From a virus: DNA of 46,013 nt. Positions 14,329 to 25,200 of this stretch are shown here, piece after piece. Within the stretch, counting starts at the first letter, position 1. Each line of letters opens with the position of its first letter. The DNA lies in the IMG/VR virus record IMGVR_UViG_3300030104_007428, positions 1-46,013 of that record, one strand, 5' to 3'. The notes below the pieces were generated by a model, which was not told the DNA's origin, searched no databases, and saw only the letters and a list, made by a program, of their open reading frames with translations. Made by a program: the position numbers and the translations under genes.

Positions 14329-15441
14329 TCAATAATCTAATCTAACACGAATAGTGAATTCTGTATCTGGTGATTTTTTAAGAGGCTCTGATAGTTTTGA
14401 AACAGCCATCAACTCATTGTTGTCATTATAAAGACCAACAGTTGTGATATAAGAAACAGGAACATCAGTTGTTTTTGTCTTAACACGAATTTTACTTCCA
14501 CTTAAATAAGTTGGATTAGATGAATAATTGTATTCGCCATGGTTTACACGACAGAAATAAACTGTCGAATTAAGCTCGACTGTATTATTAAACTGAACAT
14601 TATAAAGACGTGTTCGAATATTATCAGCAGAAGATGAAATGGCCGATCCTGTCAAAACAGCATTGATATTCTCAGTGATTGATGATGGACCAGACATAGA
14701 GACACTATGATGAGTGTTCTTTAAAATACCACCATCGCCCTGTTTTAAAAACACAGAACCACTAATAACAGCAACACCCGCTTGATAAAAAAGTAAACCA
14801 ACTGGGTAGCTTCGATTTGCAGCTAAAACCTCTGATCCGGCACTTGCTGTTGCAAATAAAATTCCATATTCTCCGACTGGGGAATTGACCAAATAGCCAT
14901 CAGACCCGCTTGCATCGGTCAGTTTGATTCTAGAATTAAAAACAGCAGTTGTTTCTGTATATGCTGGGTTCACTCCAAGTTCCAACTCAAAGGACCCTTT
15001 TTTAATTTCATCTTTAACAAGCAAACGAGAAAAATTTAAGAAAACATTTTCCTTTTGTTTGGTCCCACCTGCTAACAAATCACCATCTTCATCAAACTGA
15101 AGGATAGAGCCTGTTTGGTCATACCCCATCATAACTTGTGCCATTTGATTATAGATATTAATTTTTTTGGAATTTTGATTATTGGCAGCACCAGAAAGAC
15201 TAGAGTCATTTGCATAACCAACAGTAATATCAAAAATGTGATTTGCTGAAGAACTTAGATAAGGATAGTCATAGACCGACTGGAACATACCGTGTGAATA
15301 ATTTTTGATATTATGTTCTGTTGTTCCAGCATTATATGTACCAGATACAATTGTTCCAGTTAGAGGAATTGCTTCGTGAAGTAATGTTCGTGTGTTCACG
15401 ACATCGTTAGTTTGATTTAATGTTTTATAAAAATTAGCCAT
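14329..15441 (-). CDS. Virion/tail structural protein, paralogue of 13057-14280
   Basis: A 370-aa Ser/Thr/Asn-rich beta-type protein starting MANFYKTLNQTNDVV. It has 'FSRLLVKDEIKKGSFELEL' in the middle, comparable to 'IKKGTVSLKYYITG' of its neighbour. Its C-terminal section (NHGEYNYSSNPTYLSGSK, then TTVGLYNDNNELMAVSKL, ending RVRLDY) is clearly related to the neighbour's end, so the pair arose by duplication with divergence of the N-terminal halves. It lies 11 nt after the 314-aa gene with a GAGAG site. A tail or baseplate location is inferred from the block it sits in. Confidence 0.75.
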   Translation of the reverse strand: MANFYKTLNQTNDVVNTRTLLHEAIPLTGTIVSGTYNAGTTEHNIKNYSHGMFQSVYDYPYLSSSANHIFDITVGYANDSSLSGAANNQNSKKINIYNQMAQVMMGYDQTGSILQFDEDGDLLAGGTKQKENVFLNFSRLLVKDEIKKGSFELELGVNPAYTETTAVFNSRIKLTDASGSDGYLVNSPVGEYGILFATASAGSEVLAANRSYPVGLLFYQAGVAVISGSVFLKQGDGGILKNTHHSVSMSGPSSITENINAVLTGSAISSSADNIRTRLYNVQFNNTVELNSTVYFCRVNHGEYNYSSNPTYLSGSKIRVKTKTTDVPVSYITTVGLYNDNNELMAVSKLSEPLKKSPDTEFTIRVRLDY

Positions 15442-15452
15442 ATTTTACTCTC

Positions 15453-16397
15453 TTAAGAAACTACTGTTTTGATAAAGCGAACAGGTATATCTATGGTATA
15501 CCCAGTTGACATTCCGGTAACCCTGACCATAGCATCAATAAAATTAACTGTTTGGCTTACCGAAGCAGCTTTATTTTTCATTAAAGCTGTACCACCAAGT
15601 TGGTTAAACAAATATGTGCTTGTATTCAAATCTAAACTAGCACCAATTTTAAATTCAACAGAGGTGCCTCTTGGGCCAGCAATTGTTTGTGTTGTTGAGT
15701 TAGAGTCATCCAAATTATCTACAACAATGCCATCGCTTGAATCGACTGTGTAGAATCCGATATTATCGTCATCAATAAAATCTGGTGCGACTCTATTACC
15801 ATTTCGATCAGTAATAAAACCCAAACGGTTATCGATTTGGATAATATATGAACTCTCAATCATATCACCTATAGAAGTTCTTTGTTTGGGAGAAATTTCT
15901 GTTGTGTCTAACCCTTGGTCTATTCTAATATAATTTGAATCTTCAAAAGATTCTCCAAACAATATCCCTTGAACTTGATCAGTGCCAACATAACCAACAG
16001 CAGAATTAGTACCAGCAGCATCAGTTCCTTCAGTGGAGCGGTCTACTGCTATAAAAAAAGCACCGGATGCGTGCATCTTTGTATCGATAAGATTAACATT
16101 TGTCTTAAGGACTGGTAAATAAAGTAAATTATTGTTTGATAGAGTAACCAATTTTGTTTTCATAGAAGAACCATTGTTTGTAAATGATTCAAGAACTGGG
16201 GTTTGTAAAATCTCTAAATCATAATAAGCAGAACCAGACGGCTGGTTTGCATTATATAAAGAATAATTTATTTCTTCATCACCAAGGGCAAATTTTGTGA
16301 TTCGGAAAGACCCATCGCCCTTTGCAAGAACCTTTCTACCATGATCGGTCAAAACCGCATCAAGTATAATATCACCACTGTTATCTAAAAAAGCCAT
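15453..16397 (-). CDS. Virion structural protein with LTxHGR N-terminal module
   Basis: This 314-aa protein begins MAFLDNSGDIILDAVLTDHGRKVLAKG, then ITKFALGDEEINYSLYN. The LTxHGRxxLxKG…DxxIxY pattern recurs at the start of the 308-aa protein at 21314-22240 and is a module I know from phage tail and baseplate proteins. The rest is beta-rich, with a conserved-looking tail (AMVRVTGMSTGYTIDIPVRF) resembling an immunoglobulin-like strand set. A TATTTATT element lies 33 nt before the ATG and a GGGAG site is present, so a late transcript may start here. The precise role is unknown. Confidence 0.78.
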   Translation of the reverse strand: MAFLDNSGDIILDAVLTDHGRKVLAKGDGSFRITKFALGDEEINYSLYNANQPSGSAYYDLEILQTPVLESFTNNGSSMKTKLVTLSNNNLLYLPVLKTNVNLIDTKMHASGAFFIAVDRSTEGTDAAGTNSAVGYVGTDQVQGILFGESFEDSNYIRIDQGLDTTEISPKQRTSIGDMIESSYIIQIDNRLGFITDRNGNRVAPDFIDDDNIGFYTVDSSDGIVVDNLDDSNSTTQTIAGPRGTSVEFKIGASLDLNTSTYLFNQLGGTALMKNKAASVSQTVNFIDAMVRVTGMSTGYTIDIPVRFIKTVVS

Positions 16398-16429
16398 TAA
16401 AAGTCTCCCAAATGTATCACTTTTCTCAT

Positions 16430-16437
16430 AATAAATA
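16430..16437 (-). promoter_or_regulatory. Candidate phage late promoter element TATTTATT
   Basis: On the minus strand ATCTATTTATTATGAG lies 33 nt before the ATG at 16397, in the 42-nt gap after the 638-aa gene. It is the same octamer as at 5361, 32030 and 35396. Being intergenic, it is one of the better candidates. Confidence 0.4.
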
Positions 16438-16439
16438 GA

Positions 16440-18356
16440 TTATACAGAGAAATGTTCATCCTTTATCAAATTAACTTTAACATTAAAATCTATAATTTTC
16501 CCGCTATCGTTTGATCTAATTCTAAATTTAAATTTTCTTCCCCAAACTTTATGTTCCAAATCTCCACCTGCTTCATCATTTTTTCCAAGACTTATTAGGT
16601 TTACTTTATTTCTATAAGTGGCAATTGTAGTGCCATCTGGTCCAAGAATATCATCCAAATTAAATGCAAGCTGTTGTTCTGCGACATTTAATTGTAACAA
16701 GCTTCTCAAATTTATATTATATGATTTAGATTCCTCTTCTTCGATTGTTTCATCTTTAATTAGATATGAGTTCACCAAAACTCTTGAACTATCAGCGTCT
16801 TTTAATAACTCCACTTCATAAACCGGGCTTGGATTTGAAAACGACCCATAGCGATTAACTGTTCTAAATATATAATAATATTTCTTATTTGGCCTGATTC
16901 CATCCAAAACAACCATGTTTTCCATCATTTTGTTATTTTCAAATTGTCCAATAAAATTTTCTGCAAAATCAGCATAAGATTTAGGAGGTTCAGACATCCT
17001 ATAGGCTTCAAACATTGCAGCACCTTTTGAATATCTATATTGTATAAAACCATCGGGAAGTATATCAAGACGATTAAATCTATTTGTTTCATTTGAAACT
17101 GCTATAGGGTGTGCCTTATGTTCTCCCTTTTGCAATTCTAAATAAATTTTAATTTTTCCAGCGGAAGACATTTTATTATGAATTGAAACAAACGGTGGTA
17201 ATGGAGGGGGAGCAATATTATCAAGCATGTCTTGAAATGCCATTGTGCTATAAAGTTTTATCACAGGGTATGTATGTACTTTACAATCTCCGGTTTCTCC
17301 ATAATCATTAACATCGGTAAAATAATATTCTTGTGTAACAACAGAATAGTATGCAGTTACACGATAAAAATAACTTTTATTATCTTTTATTTGTTTATCA
17401 ATAAATAATTTAGAAGTATCAGTTGCCGGTAAAAAGAAGATTTGACCTGGGGTTCCCACAGGATCTTCAGAGAACCATTTCTCAACCTTAAAAAAAAGAT
17501 ATTCACTTTGATTTTCTTTGTTTAAAAACATTTCGGAATAAATCATTGAATTTTCTGAGATTGTCTTTTTTATTGATCTTAAAATTTCTTGCTCTAGAAC
17601 ATCATAAGATAAATCAGGAGATTTCTGGGCTGTATCGGCATTAGAAATAACATAATAAGCATCTGTTGGGAAAGGATAATCATATCGATCAATTAATGTT
17701 TGAATTGTTAAATCATCATTAAACCCTAAAGCTTTAATATTATCGGCATAATGTCCAACAAGTACCATCATTCTTTCGTAAAGGTTAAAGCCGTAATTTA
17801 ATTGATCAGCATCTTGCATGTATTGTGAAATAACATTTTTTGTGGGCCAAGTCATATAAATGCTATTGTAAAACTTATTTTTGCTTTTATCGGGCTCTGG
17901 GCTACCTGCAAAATCAAAGCTACTATCAAACACTACATGTCGCTGATCTGTTGCTTCTTCTTTGTCGGTATAAAAAGAATCAATCTCACGCTCAGAAGAC
18001 ATTTCAAATTCAATGTCTGTTTCTATTTGTTCATTAACTTCATTATTAGTTTTTAAATAATCAAAACTATTTCTTCTATAAGATTCTATCGAATATGCCG
18101 CTATACCAGTTTTTTCAACATCAGTAGAATCTTTTATAAACTTTCCTATTTTATAGTTCTCATAAATTCTTGTTTGACTTGTGAGCATATCTTTCGCATC
18201 TATGTTTGCATTTGGCTTGTTAAATTTTACTGTTACGACTTTATGATAAACATCTCCCATATCAATTTGTTGATTATCGACAAATTCTTCTACAATAAAT
18301 GTACCATTTGCCAAAGGATCTATCAGTTCTCCAGTTTGAGTAATATTATCAGACAT
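16440..18356 (-). CDS. Virion structural protein, 638 aa, with FN3-like regions
   Basis: The protein starts MSDNITQTGELIDPLANG and is acidic, with no membrane segment. A proline run (APPPLPPF, about residue 380) separates an N-terminal part from a C-terminal half. That half contains 'NKKYYYIFRTVNRYGSFSNPS', the pattern of a fibronectin type III repeat (YYYxxRxxNxxGxxSxPS). A similar phrase, 'NKSYFYRVTAYYS', occurs earlier, so there may be two such domains. FN3 domains are common in phage tail and adsorption proteins. The protein overlaps no neighbour and is 2 nt from the 329-aa gene. I cannot assign it to a T4 gene. Confidence 0.75.
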   Translation of the reverse strand: MSDNITQTGELIDPLANGTFIVEEFVDNQQIDMGDVYHKVVTVKFNKPNANIDAKDMLTSQTRIYENYKIGKFIKDSTDVEKTGIAAYSIESYRRNSFDYLKTNNEVNEQIETDIEFEMSSEREIDSFYTDKEEATDQRHVVFDSSFDFAGSPEPDKSKNKFYNSIYMTWPTKNVISQYMQDADQLNYGFNLYERMMVLVGHYADNIKALGFNDDLTIQTLIDRYDYPFPTDAYYVISNADTAQKSPDLSYDVLEQEILRSIKKTISENSMIYSEMFLNKENQSEYLFFKVEKWFSEDPVGTPGQIFFLPATDTSKLFIDKQIKDNKSYFYRVTAYYSVVTQEYYFTDVNDYGETGDCKVHTYPVIKLYSTMAFQDMLDNIAPPPLPPFVSIHNKMSSAGKIKIYLELQKGEHKAHPIAVSNETNRFNRLDILPDGFIQYRYSKGAAMFEAYRMSEPPKSYADFAENFIGQFENNKMMENMVVLDGIRPNKKYYYIFRTVNRYGSFSNPSPVYEVELLKDADSSRVLVNSYLIKDETIEEEESKSYNINLRSLLQLNVAEQQLAFNLDDILGPDGTTIATYRNKVNLISLGKNDEAGGDLEHKVWGRKFKFRIRSNDSGKIIDFNVKVNLIKDEHFSV

Positions 18357-18357
18357 T

Positions 18358-19347
18358 TTAGTACCCTCCCCCGGTTGATGTAACAGTGGCAGTTGATGTC
18401 GGAGCTACAGAACTTGGAGCTTGAGGCCCAGGGGTTGAAACAATCCCGCCGCTGCCATCATTTGGCTTAGTATATGTCGGAGCATTTTCATTAGAATAAT
18501 TTATGATATTTGAAGTGCATTTCGTAATATCATAATTTCTAGGTGATATATGCTGGATGGCTAGTTTTTTTGTCTGCTGTTCGGTGTTTCTAAAATATGG
18601 TTTAACAGGCTTATAATTATTTGGCTGTATAAAAAATATTTGCCCTTCAAATGGAAAAGACAACATATCTCTCTCAAGTTTTAAATTATTATTATAAAAT
18701 CTTGTTAACCTGCACATAGTAGGGACCTTAATATTGTCAAGATCACTTTCTTTTAAAAGTTTAAATTTTGGCTCGTTTATTTTCTTTTCTCCGTTTTCTG
18801 TCATTTCATAACCATCATGTATTTCAATCCTAGCTAATTTAAAATAGTTTATATTAATCGCAGCCTGAGTTTTTAAATTTTTAATTAAATCGGCACTTCT
18901 GGGTACTTGCATTTTTTTAACGAAATTCATTTGATATATAAATAATGCTCTGATTTGATTTGGAAGAGATTGAACAAAATCACTATAATTTGATTGTTTT
19001 AAGTCTTCCATGGCTAAATTAAGTAAATTTTGTTCAAATAATAAATTATAATCATTAGCATCAGAAATATTTAAATCAACGGGGGAGTCAAATTTTTCAG
19101 CTATTTCTTCTTCTACTTCTGGCGAAGCGATATTAAAAATTTCGTTTTCATCTGGAGAGTCGGCATACCTTACAAACAAAGAATTGTCACCCAAGAAATC
19201 GCTAGACTCTACAAAATCTTCATATTCTTCAATAACAACAGAGGGGCTTGTTAAAACTTCTATTTCTTTATAATTGTTGCTAGTTTTACTAGCTAACGTT
19301 ATTGTAGTAGAACTCGATTCAGCTTTATCAGAAACATATCCAGCCAT
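18358..19347 (-). CDS. Virion-block protein, 329 aa, unknown
   Basis: The N-terminus MAGYVSDKAESSSTTITL is Ser/Thr-rich and disordered. The middle is acidic and helical (FEQNLLNLAMEDLKQ; ALFIYQMNFVKKMQVP), then a short beta part includes PFEGQIFFIQPNNYKP. It ends in a Pro/Ser/Thr/Gly low-complexity tail (APSSVAPTSTATVTSTGGGY). It has an AGGAG site and is spaced 2 nt from the 654-aa gene. It has no known domain. Its position suggests a baseplate or tail-associated adaptor. Confidence 0.72.
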   Translation of the reverse strand: MAGYVSDKAESSSTTITLASKTSNNYKEIEVLTSPSVVIEEYEDFVESSDFLGDNSLFVRYADSPDENEIFNIASPEVEEEIAEKFDSPVDLNISDANDYNLLFEQNLLNLAMEDLKQSNYSDFVQSLPNQIRALFIYQMNFVKKMQVPRSADLIKNLKTQAAININYFKLARIEIHDGYEMTENGEKKINEPKFKLLKESDLDNIKVPTMCRLTRFYNNNLKLERDMLSFPFEGQIFFIQPNNYKPVKPYFRNTEQQTKKLAIQHISPRNYDITKCTSNIINYSNENAPTYTKPNDGSGGIVSTPGPQAPSSVAPTSTATVTSTGGGY

Positions 19348-19349
19348 AT

Positions 19350-21314
19350 TTATTTCTCCTGTTTGTTGATATTAGGTTTGCTCATTTCTTCAGAAACATC
19401 TTTAATAAGCATTTCCTTTTTAGATGACATTTTATAAATGTTTTTATCATAAGAAGGGTTAAACAATTTATTTACTTCATTTAAATTTATTTTTGATATA
19501 TCGTTTAGTTTAATTTGTTCTTGACCAAGGTTTATTGAGGACGGACTTATATAAGAATACATGCTATCATTTAAATTTAATAAATTATGATATTTTTCGG
19601 GAACCATTTGAATATCTTGAGAAGTTGGCGACGAAGTAAAGAATTTATCAAATTCTTTTTTCATCAAAGATTTAAAATCATTGTTTTGTAAAATTGTTAC
19701 ACCATCACTATTTGATGGCAAATAATCATATGAAATGGAATAATTTTGTAATATAACTGGTTCTTTAAACATGTGATTCATAAAAATAACATTTTTGCTA
19801 TTTGCAGTTTTGACAAATGTTTTTACCGCATCACTTTGGCTATTTGTTTTGTCAAGATCCATCAAACGATGAAAATCATTTATTTTTTTGTTTAATTGTT
19901 CTTTAAAATGCTCCAAAGAAAAAACTGTTGCATTCTTTGGATCCAACTTGGTTGAATTAGAAATTGTTAATTGATTTTTCTCCAATTCTGTTAAATTGTA
20001 TAACATAGATGTCAATTTTGTTTGTAAATTATTCGCATCAGTCCATGCTGCTGAAATAGTGCTTCTAAAATCAACATTGTTATATTGAGAATTATAAAAT
20101 CTTGCTCTTGTTTTGTCTAAAACATAATTGTAATTTTTTTTCTTAACAAAGGAATCATAATAATTATTTAAGTTACGATATACTCTTCTTGATTCATCAA
20201 GCATTGTTTCAACATATTGTACAGTTGGGTCAACAAAAGAAAAGGATATATGATATTGATATCTTCCTAAAGAATTTTTTTCAATTGAATTGTCTGTAAA
20301 TGTATATGTTCTCATTTCTCGATTACCATCATTTATTTCTCTTATCGATCCAATATCAGTTGTGGCGGGAAGCATTATGCCAGTTTGAATATTAGAAAAA
20401 GATTTAATTACAATATGGGTTTCATCAACATCTATTCTTTTTCTTTTAATTATAAGATTTTTTATCTTTAGATTTTTAATATTTTCATTTTGTGCCATGG
20501 CGCTCAAGCTTCTTAAAAAATATCCATATTTTGTGTTATACAAGATTATATTTTTAAAATCTATGGAAAAAATACCTCTAACATTTCCTTTTCTATTGAT
20601 AGAATAATTTAAATTACTATAAAAGGGTGAATTTCTTTCTCCCAACGATATTGGAAATTCATATTTTTTTTCTCTAAAGTCTTTTATTTTAAAATTGATA
20701 ACTTCAGTTGTTGAAAGCAAAGGATGATTCTCTTCTGTGTGTCGGGCACCAGCCATATATCCCTTTGTGGGGTGAAAATGAACGGGACCCACATATTGGG
20801 TTTCACCATCTATAAGAAATACAGTGGTCGTAGAAGAAACATTTCCATTTTGAATAATTGCATCAGATGCTATGTTGCCATAACGACGATAAGCCCCAGA
20901 AGTGTTTAATTGCACTGATTGCAAGATCTCTGTCATTTCAAAATAAACAGCACAAAATACCTTTACTTCTTCCTCATTATTATTAAAAATTGCTTCAAAC
21001 CTTTCAAACAAAGAACCTTCTTTTGTTCTTTTTATATCAATTGCACGTGTTATTATTGTAACACGATCATCATCAAGACTTCTTTTTTTAAGCATATCTA
21101 CATCAAATTTCACTGATCCGTTTGATATACTATTATTTAAACCTTGATTTGAAGAAACAACTACAAGAATTTTCATATGGGCCGATGATTCATTTGACGA
21201 CCATCCTCCAGAATCTTCCATTTGAGTTGTGATTTGAACTGTTGTTTTATCGCTGTTAAAGTCAAATAATTCAATTTGTTTTATATAAATGTCTGGTGTA
21301 TATTTACCGCTCAT
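19350..21314 (-). CDS. Virion structural protein, 654 aa, with His-rich HxHP motif
   Basis: It starts MSGKYTPDIYIKQIELFDFN, typical of a beta-sandwich baseplate protein. Near residues 175-200 is a histidine cluster, 'GPVHFHPTKGYMAGARHTE' then NHPLL, that could bind metal. I have seen similar text in virion proteins of other large marine phages but cannot name it. The second half is helical and Asn/Lys-rich, with 'YVETMLDESRRVYRNLNNYY'. The start overlaps the upstream 308-aa gene's stop (TAATG-type overlap at 21314). No enzyme domain is recognised. Confidence 0.75.
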   Translation of the reverse strand: MSGKYTPDIYIKQIELFDFNSDKTTVQITTQMEDSGGWSSNESSAHMKILVVVSSNQGLNNSISNGSVKFDVDMLKKRSLDDDRVTIITRAIDIKRTKEGSLFERFEAIFNNNEEEVKVFCAVYFEMTEILQSVQLNTSGAYRRYGNIASDAIIQNGNVSSTTTVFLIDGETQYVGPVHFHPTKGYMAGARHTEENHPLLSTTEVINFKIKDFREKKYEFPISLGERNSPFYSNLNYSINRKGNVRGIFSIDFKNIILYNTKYGYFLRSLSAMAQNENIKNLKIKNLIIKRKRIDVDETHIVIKSFSNIQTGIMLPATTDIGSIREINDGNREMRTYTFTDNSIEKNSLGRYQYHISFSFVDPTVQYVETMLDESRRVYRNLNNYYDSFVKKKNYNYVLDKTRARFYNSQYNNVDFRSTISAAWTDANNLQTKLTSMLYNLTELEKNQLTISNSTKLDPKNATVFSLEHFKEQLNKKINDFHRLMDLDKTNSQSDAVKTFVKTANSKNVIFMNHMFKEPVILQNYSISYDYLPSNSDGVTILQNNDFKSLMKKEFDKFFTSSPTSQDIQMVPEKYHNLLNLNDSMYSYISPSSINLGQEQIKLNDISKINLNEVNKLFNPSYDKNIYKMSSKKEMLIKDVSEEMSKPNINKQEK

Positions 21315-22240
21315 TATTCACAATCCTCGATGTCTTGGTCGGTGACTTCTGTTTGATATATATTGACATCATTGAATATCCTTTCATCGCACTGGATATC
21401 TAGCCCTAAATAAATATTTTTTTCTTTCAATTTTTTTATACCTCGGCACAAATCAGAATCAGATATCTGTCTATCTGTTCTTACAAAGAAATAATTTTCA
21501 ACATAATTTTCATTTACAGTAACTGAAGTATCCCCAGGGCTTTCTTCTGGTGTATCTTCTAAAATATCAGTTTTCAAAGATTCGTTTTCCGCTATCATCA
21601 ATAATTTATAAAAATTTGTTTCATCAAAGTCATATTTAAAAACTTCAAGCGAAAGTGAATCTTTATAGGAAAAACCATTTTTTTCCAATAAGTGTAAAAG
21701 TAACTGATCTGTTTCTAATTTTAAAAATGTTTCGTCATTAGCAACAAGAGAGGTATTGTAATTAACACTAACGTAATCGTTTATTCTTAAGTGCCCTATC
21801 GACATTGTAAAATTTAATTCACATTCCACTTGAGGCACAGTGTGCATTGCACTAACTTGTGAAGAAATAAAACTAGTAGAGGAGGAAAACTCACCAAGTA
21901 TTGCTGTTGTTTGCCAGCCGTTAGCTTTAGTTGAAGTTAATTTATTGGTTCCAATTGGGTTTAAAAGAATATTATCATCTTCAGTAACAAACTGATCAAA
22001 AAATCTACTTTCCACTCCAGTCTGTGTTGTTTGTGGTTTCAAGCTGGGTGTATCATTTATAATTCTAGCTTTGATCTCATTGTTATTTTCAGAAAACCCA
22101 GCAGCAGTTGTATCATACAAAATATCATCATCAAAGAATGCATAATATTTTGGGTTCAACTGTCCTTTTCTCAACAGATCTCTTCCATGAGGTGTTAACT
22201 CAATTTTCATTACATCTTCTTTTTTATTAAAAAACGTCAT
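21314..22240 (-). CDS. Virion structural protein with LTPHGR module, 308 aa
   Basis: It begins MTFFNKKEDVMKIELTPHGR, then LLRKGQLNPKYYAFFDDDILYD. The LTPHGRxLLxKG…YYxFFDDDILYD pattern recurs in virion proteins of other T4-like marine phages, and the 314-aa protein at 15453-16397 carries a diverged version. The remainder is acidic and beta-rich. The protein ends DQDIEDCE. It lies in the tail/baseplate block between the 1364-aa and 654-aa genes and overlaps the latter. It is likely a baseplate component. The structure and partners are unknown. Confidence 0.78.
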   Translation of the reverse strand: MTFFNKKEDVMKIELTPHGRDLLRKGQLNPKYYAFFDDDILYDTTAAGFSENNNEIKARIINDTPSLKPQTTQTGVESRFFDQFVTEDDNILLNPIGTNKLTSTKANGWQTTAILGEFSSSTSFISSQVSAMHTVPQVECELNFTMSIGHLRINDYVSVNYNTSLVANDETFLKLETDQLLLHLLEKNGFSYKDSLSLEVFKYDFDETNFYKLLMIAENESLKTDILEDTPEESPGDTSVTVNENYVENYFFVRTDRQISDSDLCRGIKKLKEKNIYLGLDIQCDERIFNDVNIYQTEVTDQDIEDCE

Positions 22241-22249
22241 ATTTAAACC

Positions 22250-25200
22250 CTATCCGAAAAAATTCCTATTGAAATTGCTCATCAAATTAACAAAACCAAA
22301 CCCTTGATTAAAAGCATTCATGATCTCTTGCTGTGGTCCGGCGGCACCTGGGAAGAAGCCACCACCGGCTCTCATATCATATTGAGAACCAACACCAACA
22401 CCAAGATCAACACCAACACCAAATCCTTCTCTTGCAATATTGCCAGCGCCGCCATAGCGACCTAAACCACCAGCAAATGCTATATCCCTGGTGTCGAGCC
22501 TTGATACAAGATCAGCTTGCATTTGCGGTGCATTGGTGATCTGAGTGTCTGGATTAGTTGCTTGAATGACCGCTGGATCAATATCAGTTGAAAATGTTGG
22601 TCCGGGGCCTGTTGGGGGTCCGTACATTTCATCAACCTGTAACTTAGGTAATGTCTGTCCCTGTGGTTTTATTAGGGATTTAAGAGGACCACCTTCACGT
22701 TGAGCCACAACCACACTAGCATCTATTTTGGCTAATTCAACGAGCGAGAAATAATCATAAGGCCAATTATAAGTAATATTTGGAACCTCTTGAAGTAAAT
22801 CTCCGCTAGAATCTGCCATTTTGCGCCAATAATTTGTTGTTGCTCTTTGTTTTACTTTAAATACCATCCATCGTATTTTTGAAGGTAGCGGTGTACCTTC
22901 GGCACCGGTGTCTACCATAAAACCACCAGCCTGTTGAACCAATTTGGAGCCACCTCCAAGTATTTCTTGTGCCAACAGCGGATGAGCGATTTCTGATTTG
23001 CAAGTTTCAAATTTCTCGGTGACCTTTGGATACAGACCTTGCCAAATATCTGCTAGATCTCGCTGTGTGAGAGTATGCGAGAACTCAAATATATACATTG
23101 CAAATGGATCCAATGAACGATTATTTAAAAAATCCATATTTGGTGGAAACACATACTTTTGCATCTTATTGACCATAGCTTCAACGGTAGCACCAGTTCT
23201 AATATTTCCAATAAGAACATTGTCTACATCTTGTCGAGGTACATGAAAATACTTTCTAAGACCATCTTCTTCTACAAACGGAACAGCAACAATCGCTTCA
23301 CTAATAACCTTTGCATCAGCAACTTCTCCAAGGCGCTTTGGTTTAGTAGAAAAATTAAGCTTTTCTGCCAATGAAAGAACATTTTGATTTTCCTTGCCTA
23401 ATATATTTGTTACCCAGGTTTCTTTCATATCTTCAATTTGCATGAAGATACCCTTATTTTGATCCTCTTCTATTAAGCCATATTGATGCCACATACCTCT
23501 AGGAACAGATTGAGAAGCATTTAAAGGCAATGTAACAGAGGTTTTAGAGGATAAATGATTGAAGTTGAGCATTGGTGATTCCCATTTAGTTTGAATTACC
23601 CATCGGGCAGTCTCTTCCTCAAGGGCACCTTGTTGATCTCTTTCAATGGAAAAAAGATTAACAGAAGCACTTAACTGTAATGCATTTTTATTATAGAAAT
23701 TATTTTGTATGTATGCTGGGCCTGTTTTCGCAGAACCACTTGGAATATCAAAAATATTTTCTCCAGTATCTGTATCAGGATGAACATATCTATAATATGT
23801 AACAGATGCACTGTTTATAATCTGTTTCACACTGTAAGGACCATCGGCAGTTGGTGTAAATTTAATATCTGCCCATGATTGACCATGATAATAAGGAGGT
23901 GTAAAGGGGTAATTTTCTCCCAAGTCAGATCGATTACCAAGAAGATGATCATCTTCTAAAACATAAACATCATTGCTAGCTGAATAATTATATGCCTTGG
24001 TGCCAGCAAGTGTCACAGAAGAGGACATTTTTGAAGGGGGCCCGAAGGCACTAGGTCTCGAATACATTGTAAAATTTTCGTTAGAAGAACTAGCATATTG
24101 TGGAGCAACAAAATATTTTTGTCCGACACCACCGGAGACATTAGATATTTGAGCATCATCTGTTGTTTTATACATCTTCACACGCATCATATAATCTTTA
24201 TCTTTTTCAAAGTGTTCTAATTGGTTTGATGGTTTTGAATAAAATGTCGTATAATTTTTTCTTTCCAAAAAGAAATTAGATGTCTCTGATAGAAAGTTGT
24301 GCATCATTAGGGAATATAATCTATCTCCAGAAATTCCATTTATTGTTGCTGATGAAGAATGATTGGCAAAAATACTTGGCTCATTACAATATAAATCCAT
24401 GCCACCCAAAGCTTCTGGTTTCAATAAAACCTCAAAAGGGATTCTTCTGTCAAAAATCAAACCATCATGTATGGTATAATACCATGTAGCACCAACATTT
24501 CCAGAATGTGAGCAATAATAATCATCTGTTTCTTTAAGAACTAATCCATTTGTTGTTCCGTCTTCAGATAAGTTTTTTCTAATTGTGGGGTAATCAACAG
24601 CTACACCAGACTTTATTGAATTAAATAAAATTCCTGGTGCAAATAAAGGTGTTAAAACATTTTGAAAACCAATTAGTGCTGGGTTTGCTGCAAAGGCTTC
24701 ACTTGATCCAGACATTGCTACAGAGGCACTATAAGAGCTAAAAAATTGTTGAGCAATCTGTACTGTTCTTTGTTGTGGATAAAAACCGTCATAAGGTAAT
24801 AATTTTTTAATTCCGCTACATTTTAATCCTATTTTAATTGGAGATCCCATACTTTCATTGTCGTCAACAAACATTTCAAAGCTTTTCATAAAATCGCTAT
24901 TTGAATAAATTTTATAAAAATTATCTTGATTTGATCCAGTTGTGTTTGATAAACCCCCAGTTATTTCAAAAACATCTAGATTTTCTTCTAATGGAGATTT
25001 TGTCTCATAAAAAGAAACATGATTTGAAATTCTAAATTCTGGTATGATTGACATGTCTTTTCCAATCTGCCTGGCGCCATCAATATAGTTTTCATAAGAA
25101 TCGTAAAATGGGTTTTTACCTGATTGTGAACCTGCTTCCCATTTAGCTTCGCCAGCGGGTAATTGATTCTTATCAATGGGGTTAAAAAGTGTGCCGTTAT

